This document shows positions 11,601 to 14,733 of a stretch of 14,733 nt of DNA, piece after piece. The notes below the pieces were generated by a model that was not told the origin of the DNA, did no database searches, and saw nothing but the letters and a program-made list of their open reading frames with translations. This DNA comes from Dunaliella salina (Eukaryota; Chlorophyta; Chlorophyceae; Chlamydomonadales; Dunaliellaceae): positions 83,254-97,986 of the forward strand of contig MU069986.1 in assembly GCA_002284615.2 (NCBI GenBank), written 5' to 3'. The translations under genes were made by a program, and so were the position numbers. Every line of letters starts with the position of its first letter. Within the stretch, counting starts at the first letter, position 1.

Positions 11601-14600
11601 ATCATCAGGTAAAGCAAGTGCTGATCTGGTTACGCTGGCAGGGCATGCGAATCCAAGCCAAGGCAGCATTGTGAGGTACTTCTGCTATTCTCCGTGTTTC
11701 TGCCCTTGAGAGGAAATAGGTACCACGTCTGCTATTTTTGAAAATGATTTGTCACATGACAAATGATATTGCTGTCTGCCCAATTCATTGCAGCTTTCAA
11801 GTCAAGGGACAGCATGCAAAAAATCTGTGTGGAGCAATTGGAGGCCAGAGGCATTTTAGGCTAAGGGGCGTAAGTCCAAGCCTATCGCTGGCTCCTCAGC
11901 TGGATCATGCAGAGCTCAAGTTCAGGAGCAACATATGTCGGGTGCAATTGATGGCCAAAGGCGTTTTAGGCTAAGGGACGTAACTCCAAGCCAGTCGCTG
12001 GCTGCTCAGTTGGATCAGAGCAGCGCAGAGCAGTTCAAGGCCTGCATGCAAACACCTGTCTGGTGCAAAGTGCGGTTTTGACCCAGTAAGTCTGCATGCT
12101 TCCTGGACAGCTGCTACTGCTCAGGCATTCCATGGGGGAAATACTGTTTGTGCACAGATTGCATGTGCAATCTCGTCGAAATTCTGAAACCCCTGTTGTC
12201 CAAGAGCAAGAGCACCGGCGTGCTGTTCTTGCAGATGCAGAGGCCAGCGGATCTGATGCTGGGGATGACGAAATGCTCCTAGGTATGTGGTGTAAACCTC
12301 GGAAGCGCAGTGAAAGGCGAGGGGAAACGCACAAAAGCTGTTGCAAATCATGATGATTGACGAGCGTGCCCTGTCTGTTTGAATGTTGGTAGACAGCACC
12401 ATACGAGTTTTGGCAGTACAAGTTGGCCATGCTCATGGCAACCACCTCAGCTTTCGTTTGCATTCCATGTGCATCGACCAATGTGTTCGTTTCCAAAAAT
12501 CGTTCCATGCTTAGACCATGTCATGGCTTTTGCGGCCCCTGTGTGCAACTGCCCTGCACAGGTTTCAACTTTTAACAACATGTACAGTTGTTGATGCCTA
12601 ATTTCCTGGCAAGCTGATCATTGTATTGAGCCCATTGCTTTTGCTCTTAGAATTGTGGCTCCCGAGGAGGCAGAGGAGGCAGGGGTGACTTACCATGAGC
12701 TTGCTTTCGCTCCTGTTTACCTGCTTCATGAGGCTCCCAGATAATCTCTTTTTTGTGCTGTTTTTGAGACTTCACAACTTTCAAGGCTTGCCACTCTCCT
12801 TTGCATGCCCTGCAATGGGTCCCCTTGCATCCCAATAGTGCTTGACACCCCCGCAGACTTTCCCTGTGAGCCATTGTAAATTTCATCTCCCGCACCTTAC
12901 ACTGGTCACCTTGTATTTCAGAACGGATCTCACAAAATGGTTTATCTCGTAGAGCCTCTTGAGAGGAAGAGTTTTTTGGTAACCTGCAGCCTCGTGTTGT
13001 GGCCAAATGCAGTGCCTAACGCTTCAGATCAAGCTTAACACTTCAAACAAACAGTGCGTGCTTTATGGTCGTGCAAAACATCCTGTGCTTCAGATCATGC
13101 TAAACACTGCATGTATGCAGTACAGGCTTCATGGTCGTGCACACTACCTTTTTGCTTCAGATCAAGCTTAACACTTCAAACAAAAAGTGCGTGCTTTATG
13201 GTTGTGCAAAACATCTTGTGCTTCAGATCATGCTAAACACTGCATGTATGCAGTACAGGCTTCATGGTCGTGCACACTGCCTTTTTGCTTCAGATCCAGC
13301 TTAACACTTCAAACAAACAGTGCGTGCTTTATGGTCGTGCAAAACATCTTGTGCTTCAGATCATGCTAAACACTGCATGTATGCAGTACAGGCTTCATGG
13401 TCGTGCACACTACCTTTTTGCTTCAGATCAAGCTTCACACTTCAAACAAACAGTGCGTGCTTTGTGGTTATGCACAACATCTTATGCTTCAGATCATGCT
13501 AAACACTGCATGTATGCAGTACATGCTTCATGGTCGTGCACACTACCTTTTTGCTTCAGGTCTTACTTCACACTTCAAACAAAGGGTGTGTGCTTCATGG
13601 TCACGCTAAACATGATATGCATGGAGAGCATGCCTGATGATGATCATGCCAGTCATCTTCGAGACACGTTTGACTGCCGTGCTTGTGTCACACACATTGC
13701 TTGCGGTCACACAAAATTTTCACATTTCAAGCCATTCCTGCTGCTTCACAGTGCAGCACCTTTATGACCAGACCACTTGTGTTCTGCACAGAGGCCCTTG
13801 ATTTCACATTCACATTGATTATGCATTTGTGTTCAGAACTCATGCTTGCAATTATAATCAGAACCCATGCTCGCCACGGGCTGCCCCTTTTGTTGCACTT
13901 GAACAGACGTAGTAGTGCAGGAACCATGCGTCACACATGAAATCCATATGGCACTGTTTTTGCAGAAGCTATGTGCCACTACGAAGATAGCTTAGTGGAT
14001 GAACACCCCATCTTAAGAGATGACATGAGGCTCGTTCGTGCAAACTTCTGCCGCGATTCGTTCACTGCAAGCCCAGCTGTTCAGGCGGAGGAGCATACGA
14101 GGAAGAGAGACAGGCGCAATGATGCGATGCGAGATATCATTGGTGAGGAAATCAAAAGATTGCTTGGAACAAGCATGGTGTGGTTTATGTCACGAGCTTT
14201 AAGCAGTGTAAAAAGAAAGCAGGAATGATTGACCTTTGCTTTGTGTCGCAATCAATTTTCGTCGGGATTCGTGGACCTTCCTTACCTTCTCAGCATGCTC
14301 GCGCAAGTAAGGTAAAAACTGCATCTGCTTGCCAAATACACATTATAAGCAAGTGCATCAAACAGCATCTTCAGGCAGGCACTGCATCAGCTGCCTCCGT
14401 GTCCTTATTTGGATTTTCAACTGACACTGTCAGTGACAGCATCTTCTTGCCCATTCCCTTCAATCGCAGACCCGACAGACGTTCATGGCATGGGAAAGTT
14501 TTACCATCACAGCGTCAACACTCACCCTGTGTATCGCGCCTCGGTGTCCAGATGGTGGATCATATATGACGTGATCACAATCGGCTTCCTCTTCGCTGGA

Positions 14601-14608
14601 ATGGCTCT
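32..14608 (+). CDS. Polycystin-2-like (PKD2/TRPP) cation channel, partial, multi-exon gene span
   Basis: Gene-level entry; the exons follow separately. Seen: 14 exons whose splice phases agree at every junction in the order used, giving about 789 codons without a stop. The product has a coiled-coil-like N-terminal part, a polycystin/TOP-like domain with LD and T-F-S-V-E-L-Q-V-F-G-Y segments, an S2-like hydrophobic helix and an S3-like WWIIYD helix. Known of the family: PKD2 channels are six-helix, Ca-permeable cation channels of cilia and other membranes, with a large extracellular TOP domain between S1 and S2. Inferred: S1 lies upstream, and S4, S5, pore and S6 lie downstream. The coiled coil would then sit in the S1-S2 extracellular loop, as expected for an algal PKD2 with an enlarged loop. 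One junction, between 3656 and 7500, may lack one or two small exons. A related PKD1-like or algal-specific polycystin is the main alternative. Confidence 0.75.
198..1575 (+). other. Intron 1
   Basis: Non-coding by composition. The first 400 bases show nothing recognisable. From about 598 it is filled by a degenerate TGCATGC-containing repeat, listed separately. It ends with a T-rich tract (ttttttttgcgtg) and the acceptor gttctcag at 1575. Confidence 0.6.
598..1345 (+). repeat. Degenerate minisatellite, TGCATGC / GGCCTGCTCCAAGGC core
   Basis: Many imperfect copies of a core like GTGCATGCATGGCCTGCTCC followed by AAGGC(C/T)TGCTTC recur every roughly 40 to 60 bases, with variable spacers. TGCATGCA is itself a palindrome. 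Several reading frames stay open through it because of the biased repeat. The resulting Cys/Ala/Met-rich translations do not look like a real protein. Confidence 0.75.
1576..1709 (+). CDS. Exon 2: coiled-coil segment
   Basis: Reads FRDLLEAHGRYVAAITSQ to DLDVVRTQIEG. The acceptor is gcatgttctcag and the donor is GG|gtgagt. It starts in phase 0 and ends in phase 2, matching exon 3. Joined to exon 1 it gives EDE-FRDLLEAHG, continuing the amphipathic helix with leucines at heptad spacing. No disulfide-type cysteines are present. Confidence 0.75.
1710..2266 (+). other. Intron 2
   Basis: Contains an interrupted GT microsatellite (about 1761-1809), a perfect 16-bp palindrome centred on CATG (2091-2106), and a short direct repeat of CCTCCCTTTCAGTAGA(T/C)ACCAG (about 2136-2200). 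Ends in acatgcag. Nothing coding seen. Confidence 0.65.
1761..1809 (+). repeat. Interrupted (GT)n microsatellite
   Basis: A GT-rich tract with a pure run of about nine GT units at its 3' end (1791-1809). Confidence 0.9.
2267..2502 (+). CDS. Exon 3: end of coiled coil plus acidic spacer
   Basis: The acceptor is acatgcag|G and the donor is CCAG|gtacgt. It begins in phase 2 (completing a Gly codon with exon 2) and ends in phase 1. It reads IANRTEAEFAQELERLTSDS, then KLQRFPRKLVFPVEEIRAAE, then an Asp/Gly/Ser-rich stretch. NRT is an N-glycosylation sequon, which fits an extracellular location. A nearby stronger-looking acceptor at 2250 was not used because its phase does not match exon 2. Confidence 0.75.
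2784..2929 (+). CDS. Exon 4: start of polycystin/TOP-like domain
   Basis: The acceptor is ggcaccag|CA (phase 1) and the donor is TTTG|gtgagc (phase 0). It reads APKHMDLPYLLYAAEPTVLD, then YLYGKDLGASQNTIHLRRLL and QEGWSGYPL. The position fits the first part of the PKD2 extracellular domain, just after the S1-proximal region. A competing donor, GG|gtatcc at 2919, would end in phase 2 and does not match exon 5. The family call rests on the downstream exons rather than on this one. Confidence 0.7.
2930..3535 (+). other. Intron 4
   Basis: 606 bases with ordinary sequence. The hydrophobic read-through after 2929 (LSLGIYFGSML and onward) follows a good gtgagc donor and was not taken as a membrane segment. 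No repeats were noticed. Confidence 0.6.
3536..3655 (+). CDS. Exon 5: TOP-like domain, segment ending GAFLIQ
   Basis: The acceptor is atctctgcag and the donor is CATCCAG|gtaagg. Exactly 40 codons, phase 0 at both ends. It reads VNDTTSMQYEEG to HWQTNQILTGAFLIQ. NDT is an N-glycosylation sequon. The segment ILTGAFLIQ aligns by pattern with the LLLGVPRIRQ region of vertebrate PKD2 (family knowledge), where an R-x-R-V strand normally follows. Confidence 0.75.
3787..3818 (+). CDS. Candidate small exon 5a (tentative)
   Basis: A good acceptor (ctgtgcttgagcagcgcag) precedes GTTGTGCTCAGG, read as VVLRRTQTLN. After ...GAFLIQ this would place a basic strand where PKD2 proteins have the R-x-R-V strand. 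The donor used, AACTT|gtggtc, is weak, but it gives phase 0 to 2, which is what candidate exon 5b needs. A stronger donor at 3852 (GAT|gtaagc) ends in phase 0 and would not fit. Confidence 0.3.
3924..4316 (+). repeat. Segmental duplication, two copies (about 3924-4065 and 4132-4316)
   Basis: Both copies run from GCTGGGAGCCA through CCCAAGGAAGAGGAGTGCAGC, CTGTGTGTACC and CCAGCTTGCTGCC to GGATCCC and CCCAGACTTG. Copy 2 is longer because an ACTC tetranucleotide run has expanded within it. A smaller direct repeat (CCCAGACTTG...GTAATAGAAGCCCAAGCC) lies between them at about 4049-4112. Confidence 0.85.
4180..4244 (+). repeat. (ACTC)n / (ACTT)n tetranucleotide microsatellite
   Basis: Interrupted CACT/CTTA units inside the second copy of the segmental duplication. 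The matching place in copy 1 has only a short cacctacatgcttgc sequence. Confidence 0.9.
5177..5654 (+). repeat. 105-bp minisatellite, about 4.5 copies
   Basis: The unit runs from TGCTGTCCATCCTCAG through TTTTCTTGTTGCTGTGC to CCACTTCAAATGTCAGCGG, with starts at 5281, 5386, 5491 and 5596. The middle copies look identical by eye. The first copy is slightly diverged at its 5' edge and carries seven N calls (5255-5273). Because 105 is a multiple of three, a frame stays open for 180 codons. This is explained by the repeat and is not taken as a gene. Confidence 0.95.
5729..5923. mobile_element. hAT-like MITE, 195 bp, with terminal inverted repeats
   Basis: The 5' end CAGGGATGGGTCATACGTG and the inverse of the 3' end, CAAGGATGGGTCATGCGTG, match at 17 of 19 positions. 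The flanks CCATGCAC (5721-5728) and CCATGCAT (5924-5931) match at 7 of 8, as expected for an 8-bp target duplication. Eight-bp duplications and ends starting CA(A/G)GG are typical of hAT elements (family knowledge). Inside, TTTAAACGCGTA occurs near both ends (about 5781 and 5878), possibly as subterminal binding motifs. There is no transposase, so it is non-autonomous. The surrounding area is rich in CCATGCA, so the target duplication alone would be weak evidence. Confidence 0.7.
6140..6191 (+). CDS. Candidate exon 5b of TOP-like domain (tentative)
   Basis: The acceptor is catggccaacag|G and the donor is CCTGAG|gtaggg. The 17 codons IGVDPAFVSVSPLFDPE look like real protein and would join in phase 0 to exon 6 (PE-VASNPEGYYN). 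The exon starts in phase 2 while exon 5 ends in phase 0, so it needs an upstream small exon (for example 3787-3818) or a different exon 5 donor. Confidence 0.5.
6222..6299 (+). repeat. Polypurine (GAA/AGA) tract
   Basis: About 78 bases that are nearly all A and G, with repeated AAGAAG units and only a few pyrimidine interruptions. Simple sequence with triplex-forming potential. Confidence 0.85.
6369..6387 (+). repeat. Poly-G run (G19)
   Basis: Nineteen consecutive G, preceded by ACCCCAA. It could form a G-quadruplex, and the exact length is likely to be an assembly or sequencing estimate. Confidence 0.95.
7501..7600 (+). CDS. Exon 6: TOP-like domain with NTT sequon and PFG
   Basis: The acceptor is tgccacacag and the donor is TTCACG|gtaagg. 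Phase 0 start, phase 1 end. It reads VASNPEGYYNTTQEAG to NKRGIPFGFQPKTVHG. NTT is an N-glycosylation sequon, and the PFG motif matches the APFG region of the PKD2 extracellular domain (family knowledge). It joins exon 7 through a shared Gly codon. Confidence 0.8.
7654..7820 (+). repeat. 34-bp minisatellite, about 5 copies
   Basis: The unit resembles CACACAGGATTTCATGGGCGCC followed by AAAGTAGCTGTT. The AGGATTTCATG core starts at 7668, 7702, 7736, 7770 and 7804, exactly 34 bases apart. Copies differ by point changes only, and each contains the palindrome GGCGCC or GAGCGCC. Confidence 0.95.
8559..8622 (+). repeat. (CA)n microsatellite
   Basis: About 30 CA units, with GC interruptions at both edges. 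It lies about 125 bases upstream of the exon 7 acceptor. Confidence 0.97.
8746..8882 (+). CDS. Exon 7: TOP-like domain, LxxLxxxxxLD segment
   Basis: The acceptor is ttgtgtgcag|GA (phase 1) and the donor is CTATCG|gtgagt (phase 0). It reads LPRDHDEHIYPIVVDINMLE, then SRLKRLVKYMIEGVYLDQFS and TSELS. This matches the order seen in PKD2 of a Y-x-V-D-like strand, a helix (L..RL...) and an LD-x-x-T/S turn before the final beta strands (family knowledge). This is one of the strongest exons for the polycystin call. Confidence 0.85.
9006..9110 (+). CDS. Exon 8: end of TOP-like domain
   Basis: The acceptor is ggcttgcag and the donor is GTTGAG|gtgagc. 35 codons, phase 0 at both ends. It reads FKLTTFSVELQVFGY, then CVLHAVWSDSGLITVNIQVE. 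In PKD2 the matching strands are F-S-V-Y-N-A-N...F-C-V-V-R-L-L-x-E-F...G-G. Here the usual Y-N is replaced by E-L, but the alternating hydrophobic pattern and the closing Gly are kept. Confidence 0.85.
9111..9889 (+). other. Intron 8
   Basis: 779 bases with no clear repeat and no supported exon. Ends in gtgcttcgccag. Frames that stay open for 80 to 90 codons are present on both strands but lack splice-phase support. Confidence 0.6.
9890..10030 (+). CDS. Exon 9: membrane helix S2
   Basis: The acceptor is cttcgccag and the donor is TACAAG|gtgtgt. 47 codons, phase 0 at both ends. It reads ALEHRDYTYSGLQSPYMKNR, a pre-helix with aromatic residues, then the hydrophobic segment MVLLALILGYSISTAVDIVL and SYK. 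Both position and sequence fit PKD2 S2, directly after the TOP domain. The buried Asp (VDIV) recalls acidic residues at the cytoplasmic end of TRPP S2. Confidence 0.85.
10031..10394 (+). other. Intron 9
   Basis: 364 bases, no repeat noticed. Ends with a good polypyrimidine acceptor, ccttcaaattgccttgctcag. An earlier AG at 10351 (cctgcag) was rejected because it is out of phase and quickly meets a stop. Confidence 0.7.
10395..10651 (+). CDS. Exon 10: basic post-S2 segment and Ser/Pro/Gln-rich linker
   Basis: Phase 0 start, donor AATGC|gtgagt, phase 2 end. It begins AKRRRKHLWREILMHRHMQR, a strongly basic, probably helical extension of S2 that fits the positive-inside rule. A Ser/Gln/Pro-rich stretch follows (SSYQLPRHARFSSQGSSQDK), coded by an internal imperfect repeat of AAGCTCC(T/C)ATCAG(C/T)TCCCA. 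This starts the unusually long S2-S3 linker. Confidence 0.8.
10652..11144 (+). other. Intron 10
   Basis: Contains a two-copy duplication (about 10776-10890 and 10976-11090, 200-base spacing) marked by CATGCCAAAT(T/C)CTTGC(G/A)TGACATCAA, GGCATGCTGCTTC and GCAATGTG(G/A)CGA. Its 3' end contains the first, partly intronic copy of the exon 11 repeat. Confidence 0.6.
11088..11400 (+). repeat. 93-bp tandem repeat spanning the exon 11 acceptor, 3.3 copies
   Basis: The unit encodes 31 residues: (E/G)AAxxxAQ(M/L)K, a variable basic His-Arg part, then (T/I)(F/S)(E/D)xDA(S/T) and TxSSA/V. Copies begin at about 11094, 11187 and 11280, plus a partial copy at 11373. The length is a multiple of three, so changes in copy number keep the frame. 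Confidence 0.9.
11125..11331 (+). promoter_or_regulatory. Three repeated, in-phase candidate splice acceptors
   Basis: Each repeat unit carries a pyrimidine-rich tract ending CTCACAG, with cut sites before 11145, 11238 and 11331, spaced 93 bases. All three join exon 10 in the same phase, so products would differ by 31 or 62 residues. A fourth AG before 11088 is also in phase but has a poor pyrimidine tract. Confidence 0.5.
11145..11608 (+). CDS. Exon 11: 31-residue repeats and Ser/Ala-rich linker
   Basis: Joined to exon 10 it gives GNA-TFEGDASPHTSSSAEAA. The repeats are followed by a Gly/Asp/Met segment and an Ala/Ser/Pro low-complexity run (AVAAPAAPAASLPSSS) coded by GCA/CCA/TCA triplets. 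The donor is ATCAG|gtaaag and the exon ends in phase 1. The start at 11145 was chosen for its pyrimidine tract; starts at 11088, 11238 and 11331 are possible. It is probably disordered and cytoplasmic. No known domain is recognised. Confidence 0.65.
11609..12234 (+). other. Intron 11
   Basis: Contains a 110-bp two-copy duplication with a third partial copy (listed). Ends in the acceptor ggcgtgctgttcttgcag. Confidence 0.55.
11825..12075 (+). repeat. 110-bp duplication, about 2.2 copies
   Basis: Shared landmarks are TGTG/TCGG-(A/T)GCAATTG, GGC(A/G)TTTTAGGCTAAGGG(G/A)CGTAA, CCAAGCC(T/A)(A/G)TCGCTGGCT and CAG(C/T)TGGATCA. They start near 11826 and 11936, and a short third start lies near 12057. 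Confidence 0.9.
12235..12282 (+). CDS. Exon 12: 48-base acidic microexon-like exon
   Basis: The acceptor is gtgctgttcttgcag|AT (phase 1) and the donor is CTCCTAG|gtatgt (phase 1). It reads AEASGSDAGDDEMLL. It joins exon 11 (SSS-D) and exon 13 (LL-E-AMCHYED) with matching phases. The same frame is open upstream (RRNSETPVVQEQEHRRAV), so a longer version is possible, but the upstream acceptor at 12158 would be in the wrong phase. Confidence 0.6.
   Translation: MQRPADLMLGMTKCS
12283..13965 (+). other. Intron 12
   Basis: 1.7 kb. Its main content is the 133-bp composite repeat (13021-13612). 12283-13020 shows no repeat. A 119-codon frame on the minus strand (12647-13006) is noted under findings. 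13613-13965 shows nothing beyond CATGC-rich sequence. Ends in gcactgtttttgcag. Confidence 0.65.
13021..13612 (+). repeat. 133-bp composite minisatellite, 4.4 copies
   Basis: Units start with GCTTCAGATC at 13021, 13154, 13287, 13420 and 13553 (partial). Each unit holds two related halves of about 61 and 72 bases. Both run from GCTTCAGATCA(A/T)GCT(T/A)A(A)CAC to GCTT(T/C)ATGGTCGTGCA. The second half also carries the near-palindrome CTGCATGTATGCAG. Three frames of 60 codons repeat at the same spacing and are artefacts of the array. Confidence 0.95.
13966..14142 (+). CDS. Exon 13: charged pre-S3 linker
   Basis: The acceptor is tgtttttgcag|AA (phase 1) and the donor is ATCATTG|gtgagg (phase 1). 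It reads AMCHYEDSLVDEHPILRDDM, then RLVRANFCRDSFTASPAVQA and EEHTRKRDRRNDAMRDII. The strongly charged Glu/Arg/Lys end is likely to be helical and cytoplasmic. No known domain is recognised. Confidence 0.8.
14143..14469 (+). other. Intron 13
   Basis: 327 bases, no repeat noticed. Ends in cattcccttcaatcgcag, a good pyrimidine-rich acceptor. Confidence 0.75.
14470..14608 (+). CDS. Exon 14: membrane helix S3
   Basis: Starts in phase 1 (completing an Asp codon with exon 13); donor GGCTCT|gtaagt, phase 2. It reads PTDVHGMGKFYHHSVNTHPV, then YRASVSR and the helix WWIIYDVITIGFLFAGMAL. This matches the FRSFWN-x-x-D-hydrophobic start of PKD2 S3 (family knowledge), including the aromatic pair and the acidic residue in the helix. 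S4 and the pore should follow downstream of the window. Confidence 0.85.
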
Positions 14609-14638
14609 GTAAGTGATGTCAACCTAAAGTGGAGATGG

Positions 14639-14684
14639 GCATGTGTGTGTGTGTGCATGCGTGTGCGCGCGCGTGCGTGCGTGC

Positions 14685-14733
<49 letters not shown>
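14639..14733 (+). repeat. (GT)n / (GC)n microsatellite at window end
   Basis: GT-rich tract with GC and CGTG interruptions in the middle, then a pure GT run to the last base. It lies in the intron after exon 14. Confidence 0.97.

Noticed and set aside
11609..11709. Continuation of the exon 11 frame to its stop at 11709
   Set aside because: A gtaaag donor at 11609 keeps phase with exon 12 and the channel's S3 exon lies further on, so the stop is read as intronic. An alternative short isoform cannot be excluded.
13054..13767. Repeated 60-codon frames and a 167-codon frame
   Set aside because: Explained by the 133-bp array; the same peptide recurs every 133 bases in shifting frames.
1..14733. 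Dinoflagellate origin
   Set aside because: All supported donors are GT; the GC and GA donors common in dinoflagellate genes are not needed anywhere.

Overview
This is a eukaryotic, intron-rich window. I read one gene across nearly all of it on the + strand: a fragment of a polycystin-2-like (PKD2/TRPP-type) cation channel. At least 14 short exons (48 to 464 bases) have GT donors and AG acceptors, and their reading phases match from one exon to the next, apart from one unresolved stretch (3656-7500). Both ends of the gene lie outside the window. The N-terminus and S1 are upstream; S4 to S6 and the pore are downstream.

The spliced fragment is about 789 codons. In order it encodes: a coiled-coil-like segment of about 120 residues (exons 1-3); an acidic spacer (exon 3); a polycystin/TOP-type extracellular domain (exons 4-8) with N-glycosylation sequons; membrane helix S2 (exon 9); an unusually long, basic then Ser/Ala-rich linker that includes a 31-residue tandem repeat (exons 10-13); and helix S3 (exon 14). 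Canonical TRPP channels have only a short S2-S3 linker, so the insertion of about 340 residues is the most striking protein feature.

The introns hold most of the remaining sequence, and almost every long intron carries its own local tandem or near-tandem repeat. Intron 1 has a degenerate TGCATGC/GGCCTGCTCC repeat. The long intron region 3656-7500 has a segmental duplication with an ACTC microsatellite, a 105-bp minisatellite containing ambiguous bases, a 195-bp hAT-like MITE, a polypurine tract and a G19 run. Intron 6 has a 34-bp minisatellite and a CA microsatellite. Introns 10 and 11 have two-copy duplications, and intron 12 has a 133-bp composite repeat. The window begins in (CA)n and ends in (GT)n, which suggests a whole contig bounded by microsatellites.

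Organism: the canonical splice sites, moderate GC, large repeat-filled introns and a polycystin with a large extracellular loop fit a flagellated protist. My best guess is a green alga with a large genome (prasinophyte-like), but this is inference. The uniform GT donors argue against a dinoflagellate. I saw no prokaryotic genes, rRNA, tRNA, CRISPR array or promoter that I could support.
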